From: Gordonia amicalis NBRC 100051 = JCM 11271
GTDB lineage: Bacteria > Actinomycetota > Actinomycetes > Mycobacteriales > Mycobacteriaceae
NCBI RefSeq assembly: GCF_000332995.1
Contig: NZ_BANS01000042.1
Location: 1-55,087 of the forward strand
Length of the DNA stretch: 55,087 bases
Direction: 5' to 3'
The translations under genes were made by a program, and so were the position numbers. Every line of letters starts with the position of its first letter. The stretch's first letter is position 1. Under the pieces are notes generated by a model. It was not told the origin of the DNA. It did not search any database and was given only the letters and a program-made list of their open reading frames with translations. Below are positions 18,547 to 27,259 of the stretch, piece by piece.

Positions 18547-19278
18547 GTGATCGACTCAGCACTTGCCACCACCACGACCAACCTGGCTCTTCTGCCGGGA
18601 TTCCTGGATCCGGTCAACCTGCTCAACTCGTTCGGCACCTGGATGCTGGCGGGTCTGCTGCTGGTGGTGTTCATCGAGTCGGGGCTCCTGTTCCCGCTGC
18701 TCCCGGGCGACTCCCTGCTCTTCACCGCAGGCCTGATCGTCGCCGCGAAGTCGGCGGAGATCGAGCCCTTCGCACCGCTGTGGGTGCTGCTGGTCACCAT
18801 CCCGATCGCTGCGTTCCTGGGCGACCAGGTGGGGTATTGGATCGGCAAGAAACTCGGCTACACCTTGTTCACACCGAACGCGAAGGTCCTCAAACAGGCC
18901 TACATCGACGAGGCCCATGAGTTCTTCGAGAAGCACGGCCCGGTCACGATCATCCTGGCCCGCTTCGTCCCGATCGTCCGGACCTATGCACCGCTGGTCG
19001 CCGGCGCGGCCCGCATGCGGTACGCCGTCTTCCTGACCTACAACATCGTCGGCGCGGTGGCCTGGGGCGTGGGTGTGACACTGCTCGGATACTTCCTCGG
19101 GCAGATCGAGTTCATCCGCGACAACGTCGACTACATCTTCATCATCATCGTGCTGGTGTCGGTGCTGCCGATCATCTCGGAGATCGTCAAGCGCATCCTG
19201 CGGTCGCGCAAGGGTGTCGTCGAGGAGGAGCCGCTGGCCCCGTCGAAGGATCCGGCCACCACCCCGCCGGCCGAGTAG
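18547..19278 (+). CDS. DedA-family membrane protein
   Basis: A 243-residue protein starting at GTG 18547, homologous to M. tuberculosis Rv0364. The DedA/VTT hallmarks are ESGLLFPLLPGDSLLFTAGL (conserved Glu and Pro-Gly-Asp), FLGDQVGYWIGKKLGYTLF, FFEKHGPVTIILARFVPIVR and TYAPLVAGAARMRYAVFLTY with the essential Arg residues. DedA proteins are implicated in polyprenyl-phosphate recycling and membrane homeostasis. The longer frame from 18304 overlaps the DUF368 gene and is rejected. The charged C-terminus (RSRKGVVEEEPLAPSKDP) is cytoplasmic. Probably co-transcribed with the DUF368 gene. Confidence 0.93.
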   Translation: MIDSALATTTTNLALLPGFLDPVNLLNSFGTWMLAGLLLVVFIESGLLFPLLPGDSLLFTAGLIVAAKSAEIEPFAPLWVLLVTIPIAAFLGDQVGYWIGKKLGYTLFTPNAKVLKQAYIDEAHEFFEKHGPVTIILARFVPIVRTYAPLVAGAARMRYAVFLTYNIVGAVAWGVGVTLLGYFLGQIEFIRDNVDYIFIIIVLVSVLPIISEIVKRILRSRKGVVEEEPLAPSKDPATTPPAE

Positions 19279-19317
19279 GCCCCGAACCGCGGAGGCGCGA
19301 ACCGGTATCGAGGTCCG

Positions 19318-20004
19318 CTACCAGGCGTCACCGAGGTCGGCGTGCTGCCGGACCCACGCGTGCATCGCGATCCCGGCAGCGACGCCCGCGTTGATGCTGC
19401 GGGTCGATCCGAACTGGGCGATCGACACCGTCATGTCCGCCTGCCGCTGCGCGTCGTCGCTCACGCCCGGACCTTCCTGGCCGAACAGCAGCACACACTC
19501 GCGCGGGAGTTCCACGGTCTCCAGCGGCTGTGACCCAGGGGTGTTGTCCACCGCCACCACGGCCAGACCCTCGCCCCGAGCCCAGTCGATCAGGTCCCCG
19601 ACCGTGTCGTGGTGCATGAGGTGCTGGTAGCGGTCGGTGACCATCGCACCACGACGGTTCCAGCGGCGACGCCCGACGATGTGGACCGCCGCGACGGCGA
19701 AGGCGTTCGCGGTGCGCACCACAGTGCCGATGTTGGCGTCATGGGCGAAGTTCTCGATCGCGACGTGTAGCGGGTGGCGACGCGAGTCGATGTCGGCGAC
19801 GATCGCCTCGCGCTTCCAGTACCGGTACGCGTCGACGACATTGCGGGTGTCCCCGTTCGCCAGCAGTTCGGGGTCGAGGCGCTCGTCGTCCGGGATCGGC
19901 TCGTCGGGATGTTCGACGGACCACGCGCCCACGCCCACCGGCGGTCCGGTGATCCACTCGGTTGGACCGACGACCCCGGCGTCTGGGTCGAGCGCGTCAG
20001 GCAA
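19318..20004 (-). CDS. TrmH/SpoU-family RNA 2'-O-methyltransferase
   Basis: SAM-dependent SPOUT methyltransferase acting on the ribose of tRNA or rRNA; counterpart of M. tuberculosis Rv0380c. SPOUT motifs are visible: motif 1 IENFAHDANIGTVVRTANAF, motif 2 CVLLFGQEGPGVSDDAQRQA and motif 3 SIAQFGSTRSINAGVAAGIA, which together form the SAM knot. The first 75 residues are an N-terminal extension containing DTRNVVDAYRYWKREAIVAD. Its start overlaps the 3' end of pyrE by 8 bp, so the two are coupled. Which nucleotide is modified cannot be told. Confidence 0.92.
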   Translation of the reverse strand: MPDALDPDAGVVGPTEWITGPPVGVGAWSVEHPDEPIPDDERLDPELLANGDTRNVVDAYRYWKREAIVADIDSRRHPLHVAIENFAHDANIGTVVRTANAFAVAAVHIVGRRRWNRRGAMVTDRYQHLMHHDTVGDLIDWARGEGLAVVAVDNTPGSQPLETVELPRECVLLFGQEGPGVSDDAQRQADMTVSIAQFGSTRSINAGVAAGIAMHAWVRQHADLGDAW

Positions 20005-20578
20005 GGCCGAGATCGTTCAGCCCGAGCAGCGAGCGGTAGGGCACGCCCAGCCCGGTGATGACGGCGTCCGCACCGGTCGCACGGTCGACGACGGTGGCGA
20101 CACCCACGACGTTGCCGCCGATCTCGCGCACGGCCTCCACCGCGGTCGACGGCGAGGCACCCGTGGTGCTGGTGTCTTCGACGACGAGGACGTTGCGGCC
20201 GACGATGTCGGGTCCTTCGATCCGACGCTGCATACCGTGGGCCTTGGCGGCCTTGCGCACGACGAAGGCGTCGATGTCGCGGCCGTCGGCGTGCATGATC
20301 GAGGTCGCGACCGGGTCGGCGCCGAGCGTCAGTCCGCCCACGGCGACGTAATCCCAGTCGGCCGTGAGCTCGCGCATCAGCCGGCCGATCAGCCGAGAGG
20401 CCTCGTGATGCAGGGTGGCGCGGCGCAGGTCGACGTAGTAGTCGGCCTCCTTGCCCGAGGAGAGCGTCACCTTGCCGTGCACGACGGCGAGTTCGCGGAC
20501 CAGTTCGGCGAGTCGTGCCCGGCCCGCCGAGTCGACCTGGGGTGGCGTGTCGTCGGAAACCGGGATTGACGAGGACAT
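19997..20578 (-). CDS. pyrE: Orotate phosphoribosyltransferase
   Basis: Joins orotate and PRPP to give OMP in pyrimidine synthesis. The type I phosphoribosyltransferase PRPP motif is VLVVEDTSTTGASPSTAVEA; the flexible-loop region is VRKAAKAHGMQRRIEGPDIV; and YYVDLRRATLHHEASRLIGR is the N-terminal family signature. ATG 20578 (MSSSIPVSDD) gives about 193 residues; the frame is open to 20623 but those residues are low-complexity. The order pyrE, ttfA then clpB is conserved in M. tuberculosis (Rv0382c-Rv0384c). Confidence 0.95.
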   Translation of the reverse strand: MSSSIPVSDDTPPQVDSAGRARLAELVRELAVVHGKVTLSSGKEADYYVDLRRATLHHEASRLIGRLMRELTADWDYVAVGGLTLGADPVATSIMHADGRDIDAFVVRKAAKAHGMQRRIEGPDIVGRNVLVVEDTSTTGASPSTAVEAVREIGGNVVGVATVVDRATGADAVITGLGVPYRSLLGLNDLGLA

Positions 20579-20677
20579 GCGACTACTCACTCTCGAACTC
20601 GCCGGCCGTGGGCCGGTGTGCACTGGATGACGATTACCCTACGGTGTCCGCGACACCGTCAGATCAGCCCTGTCGGA

Positions 20678-21595
20678 TCAGCTGCGGTGACGGTTGGAGC
20701 GATCGCCGGTGTCGTCTGGGCGACGCGAATCCTCCGGCTTCCGCGAGCCGGAACCGCGGACGGGCATCGGGGCCATGCCCCGGCCGGTCGTCGTCTGAGC
20801 TGCACCCGTCGCCGGCGGTTTGCGGACCGGCGGCGCGCTCGGCCTGGCTGCCGCAGAAGCCTCCGTAGCGGGAGCCGCCGCAGCCTGGCGACGACGCTTG
20901 TCGCGCATCGACTCGGTCTTCTCGTCGGCGAGTTCGGCGCGCGTGGGTCCGTGTGGATCGCGAGGGTCCGGTGAGTCCTCGGGTTCGCGCATCGGCGGGA
21001 GAACACGCAGCAGGTCGGCGAAACGCCGAACCACCTCGAGGCCGGTGTTGAGTGTCGCGGGGTCGTTGGTCAACGGCAGCGAACCGAGCGCCCAGTTGCC
21101 CTCGTTCCACAGCACCTCGACGAACGCCGGGGCTTTGTTGGCCAGCGCGACCATCCGCCGGTCACAGACGCGGCGCGCGACGTCGAGGTTGTTGGAGAAC
21201 ATGACTCGCGGCCCCATTGCACCGAGGAGTTCGACGTCCTCCTCGGCGGGCGCCAGCACATCCTCGTGACGCAGGTCCACAACGACGGGCGAGGGCGAGG
21301 AGCGGCGGACGGCGATCACGGTCGCGGTCTCGGCGAGATCGAAGACGACGGTCTCCACGCCGCCGTAGCGGCCGTACGCGACGTCGCGGACCTCGACATG
21401 ATCGGGGACGTTCATCGTCGCCCGGCGAAACACCTTGCGCAGCTTGGTGTCCGTCTCGCGGAACTTGAACTCGTGCTCGTCCCCCCAGACCGCACGCTGG
21501 TGTCGCGCGACGCTCGACCGCTGCCGGTCGAGCCACAACAGGACGCCCGCACCCGCGAGTGCCACGGCGGCGATCAGGAAATAGACGGTGGTCAT
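20678..21595 (-). CDS. ttfA: TtfA-like trehalose monomycolate transport factor (Rv0383c homologue)
   Basis: A 305-residue protein with one N-terminal membrane helix (VYFLIAAVALAGAGVLLWL), a cytoplasmic alpha/beta domain of about 180 residues and a disordered Pro/Ala/Arg-rich tail. The sequence (HEFKFRETDTKLRKVFRRAT, VRDVAYGRYGGVETVVFDLA) and its place immediately after pyrE match Rv0383c, called TtfA, an essential partner of MmpL3 in mycolic acid export. This is the main in-window evidence for a mycolate-bearing cell envelope. In M. tuberculosis the next gene is clpB; here clpB is about 31 kb away, marking the border of the inserted accessory block. Confidence 0.85.
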   Translation of the reverse strand: MTTVYFLIAAVALAGAGVLLWLDRQRSSVARHQRAVWGDEHEFKFRETDTKLRKVFRRATMNVPDHVEVRDVAYGRYGGVETVVFDLAETATVIAVRRSSPSPVVVDLRHEDVLAPAEEDVELLGAMGPRVMFSNNLDVARRVCDRRMVALANKAPAFVEVLWNEGNWALGSLPLTNDPATLNTGLEVVRRFADLLRVLPPMREPEDSPDPRDPHGPTRAELADEKTESMRDKRRRQAAAAPATEASAAARPSAPPVRKPPATGAAQTTTGRGMAPMPVRGSGSRKPEDSRRPDDTGDRSNRHRS

Positions 21596-21632
21596 CGCGC
21601 TACAGCCTACTATCGGCAGGGCCGCGGCGACG

Positions 21633-22658
21633 TCATCCGCCCTGTCGAAGTGTGGCCGTTACGTAGCCGCGTTCCTTGTCGACGACGTTGACCAGCGTCT
21701 CGGCGAGCGCGACCCCGTCCGCAGGAGCCTCCAGGCCGACATATCTGCGCAGGTTGTCGAGGATCTGTTCGGCCAGCGCCTCGCGCCAGCCGAGCGCATC
21801 GCCGCTCATGTGCGCCGAGATCGCGACACCGGGAAGATCCCACAGCTCACTGTCGGCGGGCAACGGTTCGGTGGCGAACACGTCGAGCGAGGCCGCCCCG
21901 AGGTGCCCCGCGCGCAATGCCTCGACGAGCGCCGGCTCGTCGACGAGCTCCCCGCGTCCGACGTTGATCAGGTGCGCTCCCGGCTTCATCGCCGCGAGCA
22001 CCCGAGCGTCGAGCATCCCGGCGGTCTGCGAGGTCAGCGGCGCGATGGTGACGACGTTGTCGAAGTCGCCGACGTGATCGGCGAGCTCGGCGGTGGGGAT
22101 GACCCGACCGAAGTCGGGATCGGACTCGCGCGCGGTCCGCCCTCCACCGACGACCCGCATCCCCACCGCACGGAGCAGTTGCGCGGTGGCACGACCGATC
22201 CCGCCGGTGCCGATCACGAGGACCGAACCCCGAGACGTGCCGACGGTCTCGCGATGCTTCCAGACATGGTCGCGCTGCAGGGCCATCGACTCGTGTAAAC
22301 GCTTGTCGCGCGCGAGGATCGAGGCGAGAACGAATTCCGCGATGGGACGGTCGAAGACCCCGTGCGCATTGGTCACCACCACGTCAGAGGCGGTCAACTC
22401 GTCGAAGAGCAACGAGTCGACCCCGGCCGCGCAGACGTGCACCCAGCGCAGCGCCGACGTCGCGTCACCCCAGTTGTCGGCAAGCGCGCGAGAGAAGAAG
22501 TCCCACAACACCAACACATCCGCACCGGGTAGGACTTGCGCGAGATCGCCTGCCACGCAATGACGTATCTCGGCGAGGTCGGCGAGTTGGTCGAGGTTGG
22601 GCGGCGGCGCGACACCCGGGGCACCGAGGAGCGCGAGGACCGGTCGTCGGGTGCTCAT
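21633..22658 (-). CDS. D-isomer-specific 2-hydroxyacid dehydrogenase family protein
   Basis: A 341-residue NAD(P)-dependent dehydrogenase of the PGDH/glyoxylate reductase type. The N-terminal half is the substrate domain. The Rossmann motif is VLVIGTGGIGRATAQLLRAV. Catalytic Arg lies in INVGRGELVDEPALVEAL, Glu in SLDVFATEPLPADSELWDLP, and the usual catalytic His in VAISAHMSGDALGWREALAE. HMSG instead of HxaG/HTAG is a modest variation seen in this branch. Substrate is unknown. It sits 37 bp from ttfA on the same strand, with its start beside the repeat pair at 22.7 kb. Confidence 0.88.
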   Translation of the reverse strand: MSTRRPVLALLGAPGVAPPPNLDQLADLAEIRHCVAGDLAQVLPGADVLVLWDFFSRALADNWGDATSALRWVHVCAAGVDSLLFDELTASDVVVTNAHGVFDRPIAEFVLASILARDKRLHESMALQRDHVWKHRETVGTSRGSVLVIGTGGIGRATAQLLRAVGMRVVGGGRTARESDPDFGRVIPTAELADHVGDFDNVVTIAPLTSQTAGMLDARVLAAMKPGAHLINVGRGELVDEPALVEALRAGHLGAASLDVFATEPLPADSELWDLPGVAISAHMSGDALGWREALAEQILDNLRRYVGLEAPADGVALAETLVNVVDKERGYVTATLRQGG

Positions 22659-22678
22659 ACGGCCACCGTAACCCCAAT

Positions 22679-22827
22679 GCCGGTTGAGCCGACACCGAGC
22701 GAAGCGAGGCGTCGCGTCGAAACCTCCACATTAAGCAACCCCCGATGCCGGTTGAGCCGACACCGAGCGAAGCGAGGCGTCGCGTCGAAACCTCCCCACC
22801 ACTCGACAAAGGAGCCGTATCGAAAGG
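22679..22827 (+). repeat. 46-bp repeat pair plus terminal remnant
   Basis: Two full copies at 22679-22724 and 22747-22792, spaced by 22 bases, both of the T-type (GCCGGTTGAGCCGACACCGA ... GCGTCGCGTCGAAACC). A remnant GGAGCCGTATCGAAAGG follows at about 22811-22827. The pair lies exactly at the junction between the core-like block and the catabolic cluster, in a 232-bp gene-free gap. Confidence 0.93.
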
Positions 22828-22851
22828 ACCCGCACCACCACCGACTGTCAC

Positions 22852-22863
22852 ATTGTTGACAAT
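22852..22863. promoter_or_regulatory. GntR-type operator upstream of the catabolic operon
   Basis: Palindrome ATTGT-TG-ACAAT, 27 bases before the ATG of the class III aminotransferase. It contains a perfect -35 hexamer TTGACA (22856-22861), although no good -10 is seen at 17 bases. The same core occurs at 36843-36854 and 39693-39704, each in front of a gene of the same cluster, which encodes a GntR/FCD regulator. Binding by that regulator is inference. Confidence 0.7.
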
Positions 22864-22890
22864 CGTACGATCTCCCGTCACGGTGTACCC

Positions 22891-24198
22891 ATGACTGCCG
22901 GCGTTGACTCCCCCACCCGCACCCATCAGACGGCCTCGCTCAGTCCTGCGCTCAAACAGGCGACGCCCGTCGTCGTCGACCATGCCCTGGGGTCCTGGAT
23001 TCACGGCACCGACGGTCGCGACTACCTCGACTTCACCACGGGCATCGGCGTCACCAGCACCGGTCACTGCCACCCGCATGTGGTCGCGGCAGCACAGGCC
23101 CAGTGCGCCAAGGTGATCCACGCCCAGTACACGACCGTTCTGCATCCGCCGCTGCTGGAGCTGACCGAACGTCTCGGTGCGGTCCTCCCGGCAGGCCTGG
23201 ACTCTGTGTTCTACGCCAACTCCGGTTCGGAGGCCGTCGAGGCCGCGATCCGTCTCGCCCGGATGGCGACCGCCAAGCCGAACATCGTCGTCTTCCAGGG
23301 CGGATTCCACGGCCGCACGGTGGCCGCGGCGAGCCTCACCACGGCGGGGACGCGATTCTCGGCCGGGTTCTCCCCGTTGATGAGCGGCGTCCACATGGCG
23401 CCGTTCCCCTATGCCTTCCGCTACGGCTGGGACACCGACACCGCCGTCGACTTCGCGCTGCGCGAGCTCGACTACCTCCTGCAGTCGCGCGTCGCCCCCA
23501 ACGACACCGCCGCGTTCCTCATCGAACCCGTCCTCGGCGACGGCGGTTACCTGCCGACTCCGCCTCGCTTCCTCCAAGGGCTGCGCGACCGCGCCGACCG
23601 GCACGGCATCCTGCTCATCCTCGACGAGGTGCAGGCCGGCTTCGGTCGCACGGGCAGGTTCTGGGGCCACCAGCACGCCGAGGGATTGACTCCCGACATC
23701 ATCATCACCGCAAAGGGCCTGGCCTCCGGTTTCCCGATCTCGGCGATCGCCGCGTCGACCGAACTGATGAGCAAGGCGTGGCCGGGCTCGCAGGGCGGTA
23801 CATACGGCGGCAATGCCGTGGCCGCGGCGGCCGCCATCGCGACCCTCGAGGTCATCGAGGCCGAGGGACTCGTGGAGAACGCCCGCGTGCGCGGCGAGCA
23901 GATGCTCGCCGGCCTGCGTGAGGTGTGTGCGCGATTCCCGGGCGTCGGCGACGTCCGCGGACTCGGTCTGATGGCGGGCATCGAGTTCATCACCACCGAC
24001 GCCGCGGGCAACACCGTGCCCGACGCCGCTGCCGCCGTCGCGGTGCAGCAGGCCACCACGGCCCAGGGTCTGTTGACGCTGACCTGCGGACCCTCGGCCA
24101 ACGTCGTCCGACTCATCCCGGCACTCGTCGTGACCGCCGACGAGATCGACCTGGGCGTCGCGCGGTTCGGCGCAGCGTTGCATGCCGCACTGGGTTAG
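22891..24198 (+). CDS. Class III PLP aminotransferase (4-aminobutyrate/diaminobutyrate type)
   Basis: Transfers an omega-amino group to a keto acid and starts the main operon of the cluster. Fold-type I class III features are visible: FTTGIGVTSTGHCHPHVVAA, FYANSGSEAVEAAIRLARMA, QGGFHGRTVAAASLTTAG, LILDEVQAGFGRTGRFWG and the PLP Lys at residue 275 in IITAKGLASGFPISAIAAS. At 435 residues it is full length. In ectoine-degrading clusters the enzyme of this class is DoeD (2,4-diaminobutyrate transaminase); GABA and other omega-amino acids are alternatives. The start ATG 22891 follows a GntR-type palindrome, and the gene end overlaps or abuts the next start. Confidence 0.9.
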   Translation: MTAGVDSPTRTHQTASLSPALKQATPVVVDHALGSWIHGTDGRDYLDFTTGIGVTSTGHCHPHVVAAAQAQCAKVIHAQYTTVLHPPLLELTERLGAVLPAGLDSVFYANSGSEAVEAAIRLARMATAKPNIVVFQGGFHGRTVAAASLTTAGTRFSAGFSPLMSGVHMAPFPYAFRYGWDTDTAVDFALRELDYLLQSRVAPNDTAAFLIEPVLGDGGYLPTPPRFLQGLRDRADRHGILLILDEVQAGFGRTGRFWGHQHAEGLTPDIIITAKGLASGFPISAIAASTELMSKAWPGSQGGTYGGNAVAAAAAIATLEVIEAEGLVENARVRGEQMLAGLREVCARFPGVGDVRGLGLMAGIEFITTDAAGNTVPDAAAAVAVQQATTAQGLLTLTCGPSANVVRLIPALVVTADEIDLGVARFGAALHAALG

Positions 24199-24202
24199 GC
24201 CG

Positions 24203-27200
24203 GTGGACATCGCAGTCGAACTCACCGACCTCGGCATAAATGCCGACGCGTCGCCCCGGCGTCTGGCCGAATACTCCTACGACGCCTCGAATTACCGCAT
24301 CCCGCCGCTGGCCGTGACATTCCCGCGGTCCGCGCGTGAGGTCGCCACCATCGTGGCCCGATGTCACGACCTGGGAGTCCCGGTCGTCGTGCGCGGCGGC
24401 GGAACATCGATGGCGGGCAACGCCATCGGCGATGGCGTCGTCATCGACCTGTCCCGTCACCTCGACCGGGTGCTGTCGATCGACGCCGAGACCTCCAGCG
24501 CGGTGGCCGGTTCGGGCATCGTGCTGACCACGCTGGCGGCACGTGCCCGTGCAGCGACCGGCGGCCGGCTCACCTTCGCACCCGACCCCTCGTCGGCGTC
24601 GCGGGCGACACTCGGCGGCGCGATCGGCAACGACGCCTGCGGTAACCACTCGGTCCGGTACGGACGTACCAGTGACCACGTCATCGAGCTCCACCTCGTC
24701 ACCGCGGACGGTGTCCTGCTCACCGCGACCCGGGACGGGTTGTACGCCACCGATCCCGGCGACGCCGCCGCGGCCGCCCGCGCAACCGAGATCAGTGCCG
24801 CCCTCGGGGATCTCGCCGCCGTCAATCTGGCGATCCTGCGCACGGAACTCGAGACCATCCCGCGTCAGGTCTCGGGTTATCACCTCGCACGACTGTTGCC
24901 GGAGAACGGTTTCGACGTCGCGCGTGCACTTGTCGGCAGCGAGGGGACATGCGCGATCGTGGTGTCGGCCAAGGTGCGGCTCGTTCCGGTCGCGACCTCC
25001 CAGCTCCTGCTCTGCGTCGGCTATCACTCCCCGTCGGACGCCGCTCGCGACGTACCCGCGATCCTCCCGTTCTCGCCATCGGCCATCGAGGGCATCGACC
25101 GGAAGATCGTCGCGACGATGGCCGCGCGCCGCGGCCGGGACACCGTCGCCGGACTCCCCGAAGGGTCGGCCTGGTTGTTCATCGACGTCGACTCCGAAAG
25201 CGCTGCGGCGCTGGGGGAAGACGACGTCCCCGCGACCGCGAAGCGCCTCCTCGACCACCTGCGTGGGCAGGGCCGGATGATCGGCGCCACCGTCGTCGAC
25301 GACCCGGTGCGGCGCAAGGCCCTGTGGCGTGTCCGTGAGGACGGCGCCGGTCTGTCGTCCCGACTGGCCGACCCCGACGACGAGAGCATCGGCGGGAACT
25401 ACGAATCCTGGCCCGGCTGGGAGGACGCGGCGGTCGCCCCCGAGCGCCTGGCCGACTACCTCGACGACTTCGCCGAACTCCTCGACCGTCACCGCCTGAC
25501 CGGTGTGATGTACGGCCACTTCGGCGCCGGGTGCATGCACGTCCGCATCACGTTCGACCTGCGCACGCCCGAGGGACGCGCCGTGATGGAGCACTTCTGC
25601 ACCGATGCCGCCAAACTGGTTGTCCGTCATGGCGGTTCGTTGTCCGGGGAGCACGGCGACGGACGCGCCCGCTCGGCGCTGCTCCCGATCATGTACTCAC
25701 CCGCGATGATGGCGGCCTTCGCGCGATTCAAGTCGATCTGGGACCCGGCCGGGACCCTCAACCCGGGCAGCATCATCGACCCACCGTCGATCACCGCCGA
25801 CCTCGCTCTCGCCGATGTCCCGCGCCGGGCCTGGCCCACCGCGTTCCACCTCGGCCACGGTTCCCGAGATACGCCCCCGAAATTCGCCCTCAGCAGCGGC
25901 GTCGACGACACCACGTCCTCGACGACTCCCTCAGGGGCGCATCTCCGGGGTGGTTCTACCGAGCTGCCGCTACTGGACCCCTTCGTCCATGCAGTTCAGG
26001 GCTGTATCGGCGTCGGCCGGTGCCGGGCCGACACCACCGGTGTCATGTGCCCGAGCTATCGCGCGACCCGGGACGAGAAGGACTCCACGCGGGGTCGCGC
26101 CCGTGTCCTGCAGGACATGGTGCGCACCGCGCCGTCGGTCGACGACGGATGGCGATCCCCCGAGGTCGCCGAAGCCCTCGAATTGTGCCTGTCCTGCAAG
26201 GCATGTTCGACGGACTGCCCGACCGGCGTCGACATGGCGACCTACAAGTCGGAGTTCCTCCACCATCACTACCGTCGCCGCATCCGCCCGCTGTCGCATT
26301 ACTCGCTGGGCTGGATGCCGGCCTGGCTGTCGGCGGCGGGGATCGCGGCACCACTGGTCAATCGCGCGCTGTCGTCCAAGATCAGCCGTCTCGCCGCACG
26401 CGCGGGCGGCATCGATCCGCGCCGGACGATGCCGTCGTTCTCGACCCGACGCGCCCGCAGGACCCATCTCGACGCACTCGCGCCGGTGTCCCCGACCTCG
26501 CAGGTCATCCTGTTCGTCGACTCCTTCACCCGCGCCTTCCGCCCCCAGGTCGCTTCGGCGGTCACCGAGGTTCTCGGCGCGACGGGTGACCGGGTGGGGT
26601 GTTCGGCCGACAACTGCTGCGGGCTCACCTGGATCTCCACCGGCCAGCTGGACAAGGCCCGCCGGACACTTCGACGCACCGCTGCGACTCTCGACGACGG
26701 CACCGACCGTCCCATCGTGGTGCCGGAACCGAGTTGTGCTGCCGCACTGGCCAAGGACCTGCCCGAACTCGTCCCCACCGACAGCGCTCGTCGCGTGGCG
26801 GCGCGGGTCCGGAGTTTCGCCGCATACCTGCCGACCCTGCTCGACGCGGGATGGCGACCGCCGGCGCTACCCGAGGAGGTCACCCTCCAGACGCACTGCC
26901 ACGAGTACGCGGTCTTCGGCGCCCGCACCGGCACCGCCGCTCTCGAAGCGCTCGGTGTCGCCGTGCACTCCGCCGACGGATGCTGTGGTGTGGCAGGTAA
27001 CTTCGGTTTCGAGAAGGGACACTACGAGGTCAGCATGGCCGTCGCGGAGAACGGGCTCGCCCCGGCGCTGCGCGACGACCCGCACCGGCCCGTCATCACC
27101 GACGGATTCAGTTGCGCGATGGCGGTGGAACACCTCGCCACGGTCGACGACGGACTCGCCGGCGCACGGGAGGTCCGCGGTGTCCACCTCGCCGAACTTC

Positions 27201-27259
27201 TCACCGCCGCATCAGAACCCCGACAGACCACCCGAGAACCGAGGAGAGCCCGACCATGA
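24203..27259 (+). CDS. FAD-linked oxidase fused to Fe-S/CCG domains (YdiJ / D-2-hydroxyacid dehydrogenase type)
   Basis: A large (about 1018 residue) two-part dehydrogenase. The N-terminal half has the PCMH FAD-binding fold (VPVVVRGGGTSMAGNAIGDG, LGGAIGNDACGNHSVRYGRT) and the FAD-oxidase C domain (GVMYGHFGAGCMHVRITFDL, GGSLSGEHGDGRARSALLP). The C-terminal half has two 4Fe-4S motifs (CIGVGRCRADTTGVMCPSY; CLSCKACSTDCPTGVD) and two CCG domains (GCSADNCCGLTW; SADGCCGVAGNFGFEKGHY). This is the E. coli YdiJ layout, which oxidises D-2-hydroxyglutarate or related D-hydroxyacids and passes electrons to the membrane pool. GTG 24203 is chosen; ATG 24182 would overlap the aminotransferase. Its end overlaps the aldehyde dehydrogenase start (ATGA). 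Confidence 0.88.
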   Translation: MDIAVELTDLGINADASPRRLAEYSYDASNYRIPPLAVTFPRSAREVATIVARCHDLGVPVVVRGGGTSMAGNAIGDGVVIDLSRHLDRVLSIDAETSSAVAGSGIVLTTLAARARAATGGRLTFAPDPSSASRATLGGAIGNDACGNHSVRYGRTSDHVIELHLVTADGVLLTATRDGLYATDPGDAAAAARATEISAALGDLAAVNLAILRTELETIPRQVSGYHLARLLPENGFDVARALVGSEGTCAIVVSAKVRLVPVATSQLLLCVGYHSPSDAARDVPAILPFSPSAIEGIDRKIVATMAARRGRDTVAGLPEGSAWLFIDVDSESAAALGEDDVPATAKRLLDHLRGQGRMIGATVVDDPVRRKALWRVREDGAGLSSRLADPDDESIGGNYESWPGWEDAAVAPERLADYLDDFAELLDRHRLTGVMYGHFGAGCMHVRITFDLRTPEGRAVMEHFCTDAAKLVVRHGGSLSGEHGDGRARSALLPIMYSPAMMAAFARFKSIWDPAGTLNPGSIIDPPSITADLALADVPRRAWPTAFHLGHGSRDTPPKFALSSGVDDTTSSTTPSGAHLRGGSTELPLLDPFVHAVQGCIGVGRCRADTTGVMCPSYRATRDEKDSTRGRARVLQDMVRTAPSVDDGWRSPEVAEALELCLSCKACSTDCPTGVDMATYKSEFLHHHYRRRIRPLSHYSLGWMPAWLSAAGIAAPLVNRALSSKISRLAARAGGIDPRRTMPSFSTRRARRTHLDALAPVSPTSQVILFVDSFTRAFRPQVASAVTEVLGATGDRVGCSADNCCGLTWISTGQLDKARRTLRRTAATLDDGTDRPIVVPEPSCAAALAKDLPELVPTDSARRVAARVRSFAAYLPTLLDAGWRPPALPEEVTLQTHCHEYAVFGARTGTAALEALGVAVHSADGCCGVAGNFGFEKGHYEVSMAVAENGLAPALRDDPHRPVITDGFSCAMAVEHLATVDDGLAGAREVRGVHLAELLTAASEPRQTTREPRRARP

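Noticed and set aside
24182..24202. ATG 24182 as start of the FAD/Fe-S oxidase
   Set aside because: It would overlap the aminotransferase gene by 17 bases; GTG 24203 just after that stop gives the natural N-terminus, though this is not proven.
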